A stretch of 64,000 nt of DNA from Novosphingobium sp. ST904 (GTDB lineage: Bacteria; Pseudomonadota; Alphaproteobacteria; Sphingomonadales; Sphingomonadaceae): assembly GCF_001298105.1 (NCBI RefSeq), contig NZ_LGJH01000152.1:1-64000 (forward strand). Reading direction: 5' to 3'. The notes under the pieces were generated by a model. The model saw only the letters and a list, made by a program, of their open reading frames with translations, searched no databases and was not told the origin of the DNA. The stretch's first letter is position 1, and each line of letters begins with the position of its first letter. Of this stretch, positions 1-8,720 are shown piece by piece. The translations under genes and the position numbers were made by a program.

Positions 1-25
1 GTCCAAAATCTCTGTTATTTTGGAC
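1..25. repeat. Perfect 9-bp inverted repeat at the window edge
   Basis: Bases 1-9 and 17-25 are exact reverse complements around a 7-nt spacer. It could be a hairpin terminator or a recombinase or repressor half-site pair of the integrated element whose end lies just to the right. No gene partner is visible because the sequence starts here. Confidence 0.5.
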
Positions 26-172
26 GACTCAGAAGGGGGCAGATCAGCAATCATGATGGCAAGCTTCCGCTTGTCATAAGCACATACATCGGATCGGCAG
101 GTTTAGTCTCAATTTGGAAGCCTACGATCGGCGCCGACACGCAAATCCGCCTTCCGTCCGAGACTTCCCGAT

Positions 173-334
173 CTATGCTGGCACGAGCGGCACGACCGCT
201 CTCATGGACAATTCATCCATCAAATCAGCGATATATCTACCATAATGGCGCTCGATCATCTGGACTGAAGTGTCATGTCGAGATGCAACAAGGCGGATAG
301 GTTGATTCGCACGCAGTCCGCGTACAATATGGGT
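173..334 (-). pseudogene. C-terminal remnant of a tyrosine-recombinase integrase
   Basis: The minus strand reads an open stretch of 53 codons ending at the stop at 173-175. It contains IVRGLRANQPIRLVA followed by RHDTSVQMIERHYGRYI, the typical end of phage/island integrases: the HxxxS box and, about 14 residues later, the HY nucleophile tyrosine (codon 242-244). An in-frame stop at 335-337 and loss of the upstream RHSS box show that only the last part of the gene survives, so it should be inactive. It lies about 100 bp from a tRNA-Glu fragment, as expected for an element integrated at a tRNA gene. The call rests on motif recognition of a short fragment. Confidence 0.72.
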
Positions 335-438
335 CTAATATGCGGGAGCGAACGGGCGCATACAACTGTGCATGAGACTCTGGATTTGCGCGGTTTTCTG
401 CGAATAATTGCGAACGACACGCCCCGCATTTTCACGCG

Positions 439-482
439 CTCTCACGGCTGAAACACGGGTTCGATTCCCGTAGGGGTCACCA
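439..482 (+). other. 3' half of tRNA-Glu(CUC), probable attachment site
   Basis: From 439 the sequence reads as an anticodon loop with CTC at 441-443, then a T-arm (stem ACGGG/CCCGT around TTCGATT, 455-471), the acceptor strand AGGGGTC (472-478), discriminator A and encoded CCA (480-482). No matching GACCCCT 5' acceptor strand or D-arm precedes it, and the 5' side of the anticodon stem does not pair. It is therefore not a functional tRNA but the duplicated 3' end left by integration into tRNA-Glu. With this orientation the element would lie to the left and the intact tRNA beyond it. Confidence 0.75.
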
Positions 483-765
483 GAATTTTCAGGCATCTGG
501 CTTGCCTCCCCTCGTCGAAAATACGCCCGCATCCAGGATGGCGCCAATATCCCGGCGCGGATAACGCCTGCTGCCGGCGGACATGCCGGATGATTCCGAT
601 GGCTCATTTTTTCTCGGCAAGGTTCTGCTCGCCGGCATGGCCGGGATCGAGAGCCCTGCTCTACAATTCGGCGGTTCGTGGAACTCTGCGCAAGTCCCAG
701 TCTGGAATTAGGGATTTGGGACATCTTGATCGGTCCGCATCGAACACAGCCAGACGCCGGACCTG
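483..765. other. Gene-free stretch beside the attachment site
   Basis: No convincing gene is seen on either strand. Open frames here have no start/RBS context, and one of them translates straight through the tRNA fragment, so I regard them as chance GC-rich frames. Confidence 0.5.
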
Positions 766-1659
766 TCAGGCTCGATAGCGCAATGCCTCGATCAGCAGGG
801 CAAAGGCGGGCTTGGGCTGCCGGCGGCTCGGATAGTAGAGGTGGTAGCCGGCAAACGGCTCGCACCAGTTTTCCAGCACGCGCACGAGTTGGCCCCGGTC
901 GACCGCATCCTGCACGTAATCGTCAGGGACGAACGCCAGCCCGAACCCGCCGATCGCGGCATCGATGATCACATCGACATTGTTGGAGGTAAACTGCCCC
1001 TCTACGCGGACGTTGAGTTCACGGCCGTCCTTCTCGAACTCCCAGGCATAGAGGCCACCGGCCGTCGTCATGCGCAAATTGACGCACCGATGCGCGGCAA
1101 GGTCCTGGGGCACCCGCGGTGTGCCGTGGGCCTGCAGATAGTCCGGGGATGCAACCGCGGCCATGCGCAGTTCTGGGCCGATCCGCACCGCGATCATGTC
1201 GCGCGCCACTTGTTCGCCAAGACGCACCCCGGCATCGAACTTGTCCTCGACAATATCGCGCAGCCCCGAATCCACGCTCAGTTCGATCTCGACCTCGGGA
1301 TAGTCGCGCATCAGTTTCGTCACCGCGGGCCAGAGCACTGTCCGCGTGGCGTGACCGGGCGCGGTGATGCGGATCAGCCCCGCCGGTTTCTCACGCAGTT
1401 CGCCCAGCAGGTCGAGTTGATCCTCGATCTGTGCGAAAGCCGGCGCGATCCCGGCGAGCAGCCGCTCCCCCACATCCGTCGGCGAAACACTGCGGGTGGT
1501 TCGTGAGAGCAGGCGCACGCCGAGCCGTGCCTCCAGCCGCGTGATCTTGTGGCTCAGCGCCGATTGCGAAATACCCATCTTGGCCGCCGCCCGCGTAAAA
1601 CTGCGCTCGTCGGCTATGGCTATGAAGGCATTCAGGTCGTTGAGTTCGTCGCGCTTCAT
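766..1659 (-). CDS. LysR-family transcriptional regulator
   Basis: A 297-residue LysR-type regulator of normal length. An N-terminal winged helix-turn-helix (about residues 5-62, core SFTRAAAKMGISQSALSHKI) is followed by the effector-binding domain (about 90-290). It is divergent from the aldo/keto reductase at 1796 with about 136 bp between the starts, the usual arrangement for a LysR protein controlling its neighbour and itself. It resembles the second LysR protein at 6553-7462 across both domains (shared C-terminal CEPFAGYHLYY/CAPFAGYHLYY pattern), so the two are probably paralogues flanking one accessory cluster. The effector is unknown. Confidence 0.93.
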   Translation of the reverse strand: MKRDELNDLNAFIAIADERSFTRAAAKMGISQSALSHKITRLEARLGVRLLSRTTRSVSPTDVGERLLAGIAPAFAQIEDQLDLLGELREKPAGLIRITAPGHATRTVLWPAVTKLMRDYPEVEIELSVDSGLRDIVEDKFDAGVRLGEQVARDMIAVRIGPELRMAAVASPDYLQAHGTPRVPQDLAAHRCVNLRMTTAGGLYAWEFEKDGRELNVRVEGQFTSNNVDVIIDAAIGGFGLAFVPDDYVQDAVDRGQLVRVLENWCEPFAGYHLYYPSRRQPKPAFALLIEALRYRA

Positions 1660-1679
1660 TGATGACTCATATCGATAGC

Positions 1680-1698
1680 TGCATGCGGCAACGATGCA
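1680..1698. promoter_or_regulatory. Candidate LysR binding site
   Basis: TGCA-N11-TGCA lies between the divergent LysR and aldo/keto reductase starts. LysR proteins typically bind interrupted dyads around a T-N11-A core; spacing and location fit, but no footprint or second copy supports it. Confidence 0.35.
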
Positions 1699-1702
1699 CT
1701 AA

Positions 1703-2779
<1,077 letters not shown>

Positions 2780-2801
2780 TTCCGATACGAAGGACATCCC
2801 C

Positions 2802-3212
2802 ATGAAACTCATCCGCAATGGCACCCAGCCCTCGATCAAGGGCCCGGCCGACTGGTTCACCGGCAACGTGCGCATCGACAGCCCGTTTCAGGGCGAAGCA
2901 CCCGCGCGCGCAGGCGGCGCTATCGTGACGTTCGAACCGGGCGCGCGCACCGCGTGGCACACCCATCCGCTCGGCCAGACGCTGCTCGTCACTTCGGGCT
3001 GCGGCTGGACCCAGTGCGAAGGCGAGGACATCGTCCTGATCCGCGCCGGAGACGTCGTCTGGTGCCCGCCGGGTCACAAGCACTGGCACGGCGCCACGCC
3101 GACAACGGCGATGACGCACGTAGCCATTGCCGAAATGCTGGACGGCCGCGCGGTCGACTGGCTCGAACATGTCACCGACGAGCAGTATCTCGCCGGCCCG
3201 GCAAAGGAATAG
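2802..3212 (+). CDS. Cupin protein, (R)-mandelonitrile-lyase-like
   Basis: A 136-residue single-domain cupin. The metal-site pattern HTHPLGQ gives H53, H55 and Q59, with H94 in HKHWHGATP, then H96 and H106. This is the ligand set and spacing known for small bacterial manganese cupins with hydroxynitrile lyase activity (GtHNL type), many of which are annotated only as cupin or carboxymuconolactone-decarboxylase-like. The start at 2802 follows GAAGGA with good spacing, 22 bp after the aldo/keto reductase stop, so the two are co-transcribed. Lyase activity is an inference from conserved residues; a non-enzymatic or dioxygenase-like role is possible. Confidence 0.85.
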   Translation: MKLIRNGTQPSIKGPADWFTGNVRIDSPFQGEAPARAGGAIVTFEPGARTAWHTHPLGQTLLVTSGCGWTQCEGEDIVLIRAGDVVWCPPGHKHWHGATPTTAMTHVAIAEMLDGRAVDWLEHVTDEQYLAGPAKE

Positions 3213-3221
3213 ACCCGGGAC

Positions 3222-4446
3222 ATGACCGGTACTACGGCGCCGACCGTCCTTTCCGTGGGAGAGGACGGCGGCCACGGTTGGCGCGTCCTCGGCATTCTCT
3301 GCCTGCTGATGGGTTTCGCCTCGATCTCCACCGACATCTACCTGCCCGGCATGCCGACGATGTCGCACGCACTCGGCGCGGACATGGGCACTGCGGAGTG
3401 GACCGTTTCCGGATACCTCATCGGCTTCGCGCTGGGACAATTGTTCTGGGGGCCGGTGGGCGACCGTTTCGGACGCAGGCTTCCTGTCGCCACCGGCATC
3501 GCGCTGTTCGTGCTCGGCTCTGCCGGATGCGCGATGGCGACCGGCATCTGGTGGGTGATCGCAGCACGCGTGGTGCAGGCGGCGGGCGCCTCTGCCGGTG
3601 TCGTGTTGGGCCGGGCCATGGTGCGCGATCTCTATCAGGGCCCGCGCGCGGCGAGCATGATGTCCACCCTGATGACGGTCATGGCGATCGCGCCGCTGAT
3701 CGGCCCGCTGGTAGGCGGACAAGTGCTGCTCGTCATGGGTTGGCGCGCGATCTTCTGGGTGCTGGTGGGGGTCGGCATGGTCACGCTGGCGCTGCTGACC
3801 ACCCTGCCCGAAACGCTGCCGCCCAAACGCCGCCACCGCATCGCGCAGGCGAGGCTATCGCCCGCTACGTCGCCCTGCTGCGCAATCGCCGCGCCCTGGC
3901 CTATATCGGGGCGGGTGCCTTCTTCTACGGCGGGATGTTCGCCTATGTCGCGGGTTCGCCCTTCGCTTACATCACCTATCACGGTCTGCCGCCGCAGTAT
4001 TACGGGCTGCTGTTCGGGCTGGGCATCGTCGGTATCATGGGTTCGAACATGATCAATGCCCGGCTGGTTCATCGCTTCGGCGTCGATACGATGCTCAAGG
4101 CCGGGATCGTCTGGGCTACGGTGAGCGCCCTGCTGATCGCGGTAACGACGTGGACGGACATGGGCGGCCTTCCCGGCCTGGTCCTGGCGCTGTTCCTCTA
4201 TATCTCGGCCACCGGGCTGATCGTCGCCAATTCCATCGCCGGCGTGCTTGAGGAAGCGCCGCAGGGAGCCGGTGCCGCCTCGCGCTGGTCGGCGCGGTTC
4301 AGTATGGCAGCGGCATCTTCAGTTCCGCGCTGATCGGCGCCTTCGCCAACGGCACGCCAGCGCCGATGGGGACCGTCATTCTGGTCACCGCGCTTGCCAG
4401 TCTTGCCTGTCTGGCAGGTCTGCGCGCTCATCACTCCGGGTTATGA
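3222..4446 (+). CDS. Bcr/CflA-family MFS drug exporter (two frameshifts)
   Basis: A 12-helix major facilitator transporter of about 408 residues. The N-terminal motif STDIYLPGMPTM and the loop GPVGDRFGRR are typical of the Bcr/CflA drug-resistance exporters. The reading frame changes near 3848 (after ...RIAQA, continuing EAIARYVALL) and again near 4283, where the last helices continue in the third frame to a TGA at 4444-4446. Both changes are explained by one missing base each. It starts 9 bp after the cupin gene, so it belongs to that operon and may export a toxic substrate or product. Whether the breaks are real or sequencing errors is open; other conserved genes nearby show the same pattern. 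Confidence 0.8.
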
Positions 4447-4467
4447 AAGCATGACGGATAGAGCGGA

Positions 4468-4629
4468 TCATCGCCCGAAGAAGCCGAACAGGTCCGCGTC
4501 ATTCGCGGTGCCCACGAACCGGGCATGACAATGTTCGACACCGCCGGGGTCGCACCAGGATTTGCGAAAAAGGCCGGAAGCCTCGTGCGCGAAAGCTTCT
4601 GCACATTGCTGGAAAGGATATGCCAATGA
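4468..4629 (+). pseudogene. Remnant of a second aldo/keto reductase
   Basis: A short open stretch reads EEAEQVRVIRGAHEPGMTMF followed by DTAGV, clearly like the AKR segment that carries the catalytic Asp (compare [19 protein letters not shown] in the intact copy at 1796). The catalytic Tyr region and everything after it is replaced by unrelated sequence running into the SDR start. It is probably the scar of a deleted AKR gene. Identification rests on about 25 residues. Confidence 0.45.
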
Positions 4630-5456
4630 CCGAAGTCGTAGTTGTCATCGGTGCCGGTTCGATCGGCATCGCCATCGCCCGGCGCATCAGCACGGGCAAG
4701 CGTGTGCTGCTGGCGGACTTGTACGAGGAACCGGTCGCGGCCGCAGCCAAGGTCATGGCCGATGCCGGATTCGAGACGAGCACGGCCGCTGTGGACATTT
4801 CCTCCCGCACCTCGGTAGAGGCACTGGTCGGTCAGGCTAAGGCGCTTGGCGATGTCAGCGGCGTCATCATCGCAGCAGGTCTGTCCCCCTCGCAGGCGCC
4901 TGCCGAAAAGATCCTTGCGGTCGATCTCTATGGATCGGCGCTGGTACTCGAACTGTTCGGCGATGTGATGGCCAGGGGTGGCACTGGCATCGTCGTCGCC
5001 TCCCAGTCCGGCCATCGCCTGCCTGCACTCATGCCCGAGGAAGACCGCCTGCTGGCGACCACCCCGGTCGAAGACCTGCTGGCGCTGCCTATGCTGCAGA
5101 GCGACCGTATCACCGATCCGCTGCTCGCCTACCAGTATTCGAAGCGCTGCAACGCCCTGCGCGTCAGGGCCGAAGCGGCCACGCGCTGGGCTGCACGCGG
5201 TGCACGGGTCAATTCGATCAGCCCCGGCATCGTCATGACCCCGCTCGCCCGCGATGAACTGTCCGGCCCGCGCGCAGGCGGTTACCAGCGCATGATCGAC
5301 GGCTCACCCGCCGGGCGTGCCGGAACGCCGGACGAAATCGCCGCGCTCGCCGCCCTGATGATGGGGCCGGAGGGCGCCTTCATCAACGGCGCGGATTTCC
5401 TCATCGATGGCGGTGTTACCGCCTCGTGGTTCTACGGGGCGCTTCGGCCGGAGTGA
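4626..5456 (+). CDS. SDR oxidoreductase with 3-alpha-HSDH-like insertion (copy A)
   Basis: A 276-residue NAD(P)-dependent short-chain dehydrogenase. The nucleotide-binding motif is VVVIGAGSIG at residues 4-13, and the catalytic pair is Y169 and K173 (YQYSK). The usual serine region (VVASQSG, about 126-128) lies some 41-43 residues before the tyrosine instead of about 13, because of an acidic, proline-containing insertion (LMPEEDRLLATTPVEDLLAL). Comamonas 3-alpha-hydroxysteroid dehydrogenase has a comparable insertion. The ATG at 4626 is preferred over 4620 because AAAGGA (4613-4618) is then seven bases away. The next gene is a close paralogue. Confidence 0.88.
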   Translation: MTEVVVVIGAGSIGIAIARRISTGKRVLLADLYEEPVAAAAKVMADAGFETSTAAVDISSRTSVEALVGQAKALGDVSGVIIAAGLSPSQAPAEKILAVDLYGSALVLELFGDVMARGGTGIVVASQSGHRLPALMPEEDRLLATTPVEDLLALPMLQSDRITDPLLAYQYSKRCNALRVRAEAATRWAARGARVNSISPGIVMTPLARDELSGPRAGGYQRMIDGSPAGRAGTPDEIAALAALMMGPEGAFINGADFLIDGGVTASWFYGALRPE

Positions 5457-5656
5457 CCCATCGGCCCGTGGCTCCCGTGACTATCGTTCCTGCCGCGCGG
5501 ACAGCACGGGGATGCCCAGACGGTTTCCCAGATTGCCCACGATTTATAATCCCAGATAATGAACCTAACTACATTTAAGCGTCTAATCGAGGGTCATGAC
5601 AGCCCGTATCCTTCAGCCAATCCAACGACACGGCGTGAGCCGGGAAAGGTATGAAG

Positions 5657-6490
5657 ATGACGAAGGACATAGTGGTGGTAATCGGTTCGGGCGGGATCGG
5701 CCTTGCGATCGCCAAGCGGCAGGGTTTTGGCAAAGTCGTCCTGCTGGCGGATTTCGACCAGGGAGTCCTGGATGCGGCGGCCAGGGCCATGCGCGATGGC
5801 GGTTACGTGGTCGAAACCCAGCCGGTCGACGTCGGGTCGCGCGATTCGGTTCGCGCTCTGGCCGAAAAGGCCGCCTCGCTCGGGCCGGTCATGCAGGTGA
5901 TCAACACCGCCGGCCTCTCCCCAAACATGGCCCCCGTAGCCCAGATCCTGAAGGTCGACCTTTACGGTTCGGCGGTTGTGCTGGAAGAGTTCGGAAAAGT
6001 CATCGCGCAGGGCGGCGCCACCGTTCTCATCTCGAGCATGGCCGGGCACATGATGCGCCAGCTCCCCGAAGAGGATGAAAAGGCACTGGCCTATACGCCC
6101 GCCGACGAACTGCTGGGGCTGCCATGCCTTCAGGACGATGCGATCCCCAACACACTGGTCGCCTACATGTTCGCCAAGCGTGCGAACTTCCTTCGGGTCC
6201 AGGCAGAGGCGATGAACTGGGGCGAACGCGGCGCGCGGGTCAACGCGATCAGCCCGGGTGTCATCGTGACCCCGCTTGGCCGCCACGAACTGGAATCGGA
6301 AATCGGCGACATATTTCGCGCAATGGTCGAGGCATCGCCCTCGAAGCGCATGGCTCCGCCCGAAGAGATCGCGGAAGCGGCCGCCTTCCTGCTCGGTCCC
6401 ACCGCAGGTTTTATTACGGGCAGTGACCTTCTCATCGATGGCGGCGTCATCGCCGCGATGAGGGCCGGAGAGCTTCCGACGCCGGGCTGA
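5657..6490 (+). CDS. SDR oxidoreductase with 3-alpha-HSDH-like insertion (copy B)
   Basis: A 277-residue paralogue of the preceding SDR, alignable along its whole length: VVVIGSGGIG nucleotide motif, the PEEDEKALAYTPADELLGLP insertion, YMFAK active site (Y170, K174) and the C-terminal FITGSDLLIDGGV. As in copy A the second ATG (5657) has the better ribosome-site spacing (GAAAGG at 5644-5649). Tandem duplication followed by divergence is the simplest history. The 200-bp gap before it contains no gene and may hold its own promoter. Carbonyl or hydroxyl oxidoreduction on a bulky alicyclic substrate is plausible but unproven. Confidence 0.88.
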   Translation: MTKDIVVVIGSGGIGLAIAKRQGFGKVVLLADFDQGVLDAAARAMRDGGYVVETQPVDVGSRDSVRALAEKAASLGPVMQVINTAGLSPNMAPVAQILKVDLYGSAVVLEEFGKVIAQGGATVLISSMAGHMMRQLPEEDEKALAYTPADELLGLPCLQDDAIPNTLVAYMFAKRANFLRVQAEAMNWGERGARVNAISPGVIVTPLGRHELESEIGDIFRAMVEASPSKRMAPPEEIAEAAAFLLGPTAGFITGSDLLIDGGVIAAMRAGELPTPG

Positions 6491-6552
6491 AGGTACGGCG
6501 TTCGGGCACCCCGGTCATAGAAACGAGGAGCAGTGGCCGACCGGGGCATCAA

Positions 6553-7462
6553 TCAGCGAACATTGATGCCCCGGTAACCGCGTCGCAATTCCTCAAGAAG
6601 TGCCACGAAGGCCGATGAGGCGTGGCGGCGGCTAGAATAGTAGAGGTGGTAGCCCGCGAACGGGGCGCACCAGTCGTCCAGCACCCGTTCCAGCCTGCCT
6701 TGCGCCATGAACGGGGTGACCATGTCCTCCATGACCATGATCATGACCTCCCCGTGAAGCGCTGCCGTGACAAGGAGGTCCATGTCATCGACGGTAACCG
6801 GACCGTTGACGTGAACGTTGAGCGGTCGTCCGCCTTTTCGAACTCCCAGATATAGACGCCCCCTGCAGTTGGCAGGCGGATATTGCCGCAACGAAAGCCG
6901 GTAAGATCGTGGGGTGCCTCGGGCTTGCCGTACCGCTCGAGATAGGCAGGCGCGGCAACCACGGCCATCCGCAGATCCGGGCCGATGCGGGCAGCGATCA
7001 TATCCTTGGCGATCTGCTCGCCAAGCCGGACGCCAGCGTCGAACTGCTCCGAAACGATATCGACAAGCGCGCTGCTCAGCGAAACTTCGACCTGAATGTC
7101 CGGATAGCGCTCGGTAAGCCTCAGCACGGCTGGCCACAGCACAGTTTCCGCCGCATGCCGCCGGCGGTCAGCCGCAGCCCGCCGGCCGGCCGTTCGCGCA
7201 TTTCCCCGAGAGCGGCCAACCGCTCTTCTATACCGCAAAACGCAGGCCTGAGCGCTTCGAGCAGTTGTTCACCTATCGATGTCGGCGCGACGCTTCGTGT
7301 CGTCCGGGTAAGAAGCGGCAATTGCAACCGCTCCTCCAGTCGGCGCACCGTCTGGCTGAGCGCGGATTGCGAGCGGCCAAGGCGCGCCGCCGCACGCGTG
7401 AAGCTGCGCGCCTCAGCAACGGCAAGAAACACGGCAAGGTCGGCAAGTTCGTCAGTGAGCAT
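6553..7462 (-). CDS. LysR-family transcriptional regulator (two frameshifts)
   Basis: A LysR regulator of about 303 residues spread over three frames. The N-terminal helix-turn-helix (SFTRAAARLGRSQSALSQTV) is read from 7462 to about 7160. The effector domain continues in a second frame (HAAETVLWPAVLRL onward) to about 6836, and the C-terminus (VLDDWCAPFAGYHLYY) in a third. Each shift is repaired by adding one base, the second in an AAAA run. It is a paralogue of the LysR protein at 766 and convergent with the SDR pair. ATG 7462 is preferred over an upstream TTG. Pseudogene or sequencing artefact cannot be separated here. Confidence 0.82.
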
Positions 7463-7553
7463 AGGCAACGGGATAGCGCAAAGAACACCGCCCTGCCCAG
7501 TCCCGCGGCCGGGTCGCCTGCAGCCACGATGCTACCGCGACAGGCTCCCCGCA

Positions 7554-8273
7554 TCAGCGGCATGCGCGCCATCCTGCCGTCCTTCGCGCCTGATCGAGAT
7601 GCAGGTGATCGGCATGGGCTGCGTTGTAGTCCGGCGAGAGCACGGTCGAGAAACTCTCGCAGGCCGAATCCCGAACGGCGTGAAGAAATGCCGCCGCCTC
7701 CACCTGCCCTTTCCAGTCTCCTCGCACCGTGATGCGCCGGCCGTCCTCCAGCACGAAAGCCGACACGTCGATGGCATTGCCGGTGGCGTGCTCGCTCCAT
7801 GTCCCCTTGTCGCCATTGCCGATCCGGCGGCAGTTGTACGTGCCGAGTTGTTCGATGCGCACCACCGGGCTGCCCAGCAGCGCCTCAGCCTGTGGCTGGA
7901 CGCCGTGGCGCAGCCACCAGGCCAGTCCGGCATCCACGGCGCATGTCGCCTCCACACGGCCGGGAGAGAGGCTCACTCCGGCCGCCTGAGGCGCCGCAAG
8001 GCGCTTTCGGTCGTCCCGGCGGCACTGGTCCTTGCCCACAGGCGCCAGCGCCTCCTTGGCGATCCCGCTGCGATCCAGGAAGGCGCGGCAGGTGTCGCGG
8101 TCGCCGCGCAGGCTCGCGAACTTGTGCGGGGTCGCCCAGCCCGGCTGCTCGTTCAGCGTCAGCGGAGCCCACGGGTCGTAGCCGGGATGGGCATGCAGCC
8201 AGCTTCTCCCCGCCAGCACTACGCCGCCCAGCAGGACCAGGGATACGGCTATGCGGCCGATTGGAAATGTCAT
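7554..8273 (-). CDS. Extensin-family protein
   Basis: A 239-residue protein with an N-terminal signal anchor (hydrophobic stretch about residues 7-22) and an extensin-like C-terminal domain. The motifs HATGNAIDVSAF and DYNAAHADHLHLD carry the conserved His/Asp residues that relate the family to D-Ala-D-Ala carboxypeptidase-like metallopeptidases, so a cell-envelope location and peptidoglycan or cell-wall role are likely. It follows a small membrane protein (8314-8511) on the same strand with a 40-bp gap. Enzymatic activity has rarely been shown for this family. Confidence 0.85.
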   Translation of the reverse strand: MTFPIGRIAVSLVLLGGVVLAGRSWLHAHPGYDPWAPLTLNEQPGWATPHKFASLRGDRDTCRAFLDRSGIAKEALAPVGKDQCRRDDRKRLAAPQAAGVSLSPGRVEATCAVDAGLAWWLRHGVQPQAEALLGSPVVRIEQLGTYNCRRIGNGDKGTWSEHATGNAIDVSAFVLEDGRRITVRGDWKGQVEAAAFLHAVRDSACESFSTVLSPDYNAAHADHLHLDQARRTAGWRACR

Positions 8274-8313
8274 CGCTGCTGCAACGCGCGGACCAGCGCC
8301 CGGCTCCGCGCCA

Positions 8314-8511
8314 TCACTCCATGAGCGAGAACAGCGCCCAGGCCAATGCGGTAGCCCCGCAGAACAGCGGCCAGGACCAGTAGAGCTCGTGCCCCTGGTA
8401 GAAGGTATGGGTGATCGCGAGCATCCCTCCGCTCGATCCCTGGGAGCCGATGACCAGTGATACCACCCAGGTCAGCAGGAACCCTGGGATGAGCGCTTTG
8501 ATGGCCGACAT
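8314..8511 (-). CDS. Small membrane protein, function unknown
   Basis: A 65-residue protein with two predicted membrane helices (about residues 5-22 and 46-62) separated by a Gly/Ser-rich loop. Length, hydrophobicity and placement 40 bp upstream of the extensin gene suggest a real conserved small protein co-transcribed with it. I recognise no domain. Confidence 0.65.
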   Translation of the reverse strand: MSAIKALIPGFLLTWVVSLVIGSQGSSGGMLAITHTFYQGHELYWSWPLFCGATALAWALFSLME

Positions 8512-8598
8512 AGCATTGCCCGGTTTTTGGATAAGACTGTGGTGATTCTACCCCGCATTCGTAAATTTGCTCCTACCGGACCGCGTGGACAGACCTGT

Positions 8599-8637
8599 GG
8601 AAAAGGCGGGGAAAAGGCGGGGGAAAGGCGGGGAAAT
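8599..8637. repeat. Tandem 11-bp G-rich repeat
   Basis: Three adjacent 11-bp units (8599-8609, 8610-8620, 8621-8631; consensus GGAAAAGGCGG, the third with one change) and a partial fourth lie in the non-coding gap between the small membrane gene and the APC permease terminator. Function unknown; could be a protein-binding array or simple slippage expansion. Confidence 0.7.
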
Positions 8638-8667
8638 CCTGGGGACGAGATTCCCGCCGCGCAAATG

Positions 8668-8694
8668 AAAAAGGGGAGCCGATGGCTCCCCTTT
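8668..8694 (-). terminator. Rho-independent terminator of the APC permease gene
   Basis: An 11-bp perfect stem (8670-8680 with 8684-8694) with a 3-nt loop, followed on the minus strand by a run of T (complement of 8668-8672), lies 27 bp past the permease stop. Confidence 0.85.
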
Positions 8695-8720
8695 CCCGTT
8701 GTCAGCATGTCGTCCGATCG

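Noticed and set aside
335..865. A 176-residue minus-strand frame
   Set aside because: It runs through the antisense of the tRNA-Glu fragment (giving the familiar PYGNRTRV pattern) and through a LysR C-terminus; no start or motif supports it.
8599..8637. CRISPR array
   Set aside because: Units are contiguous 11-mers without spacers and no cas genes are present.
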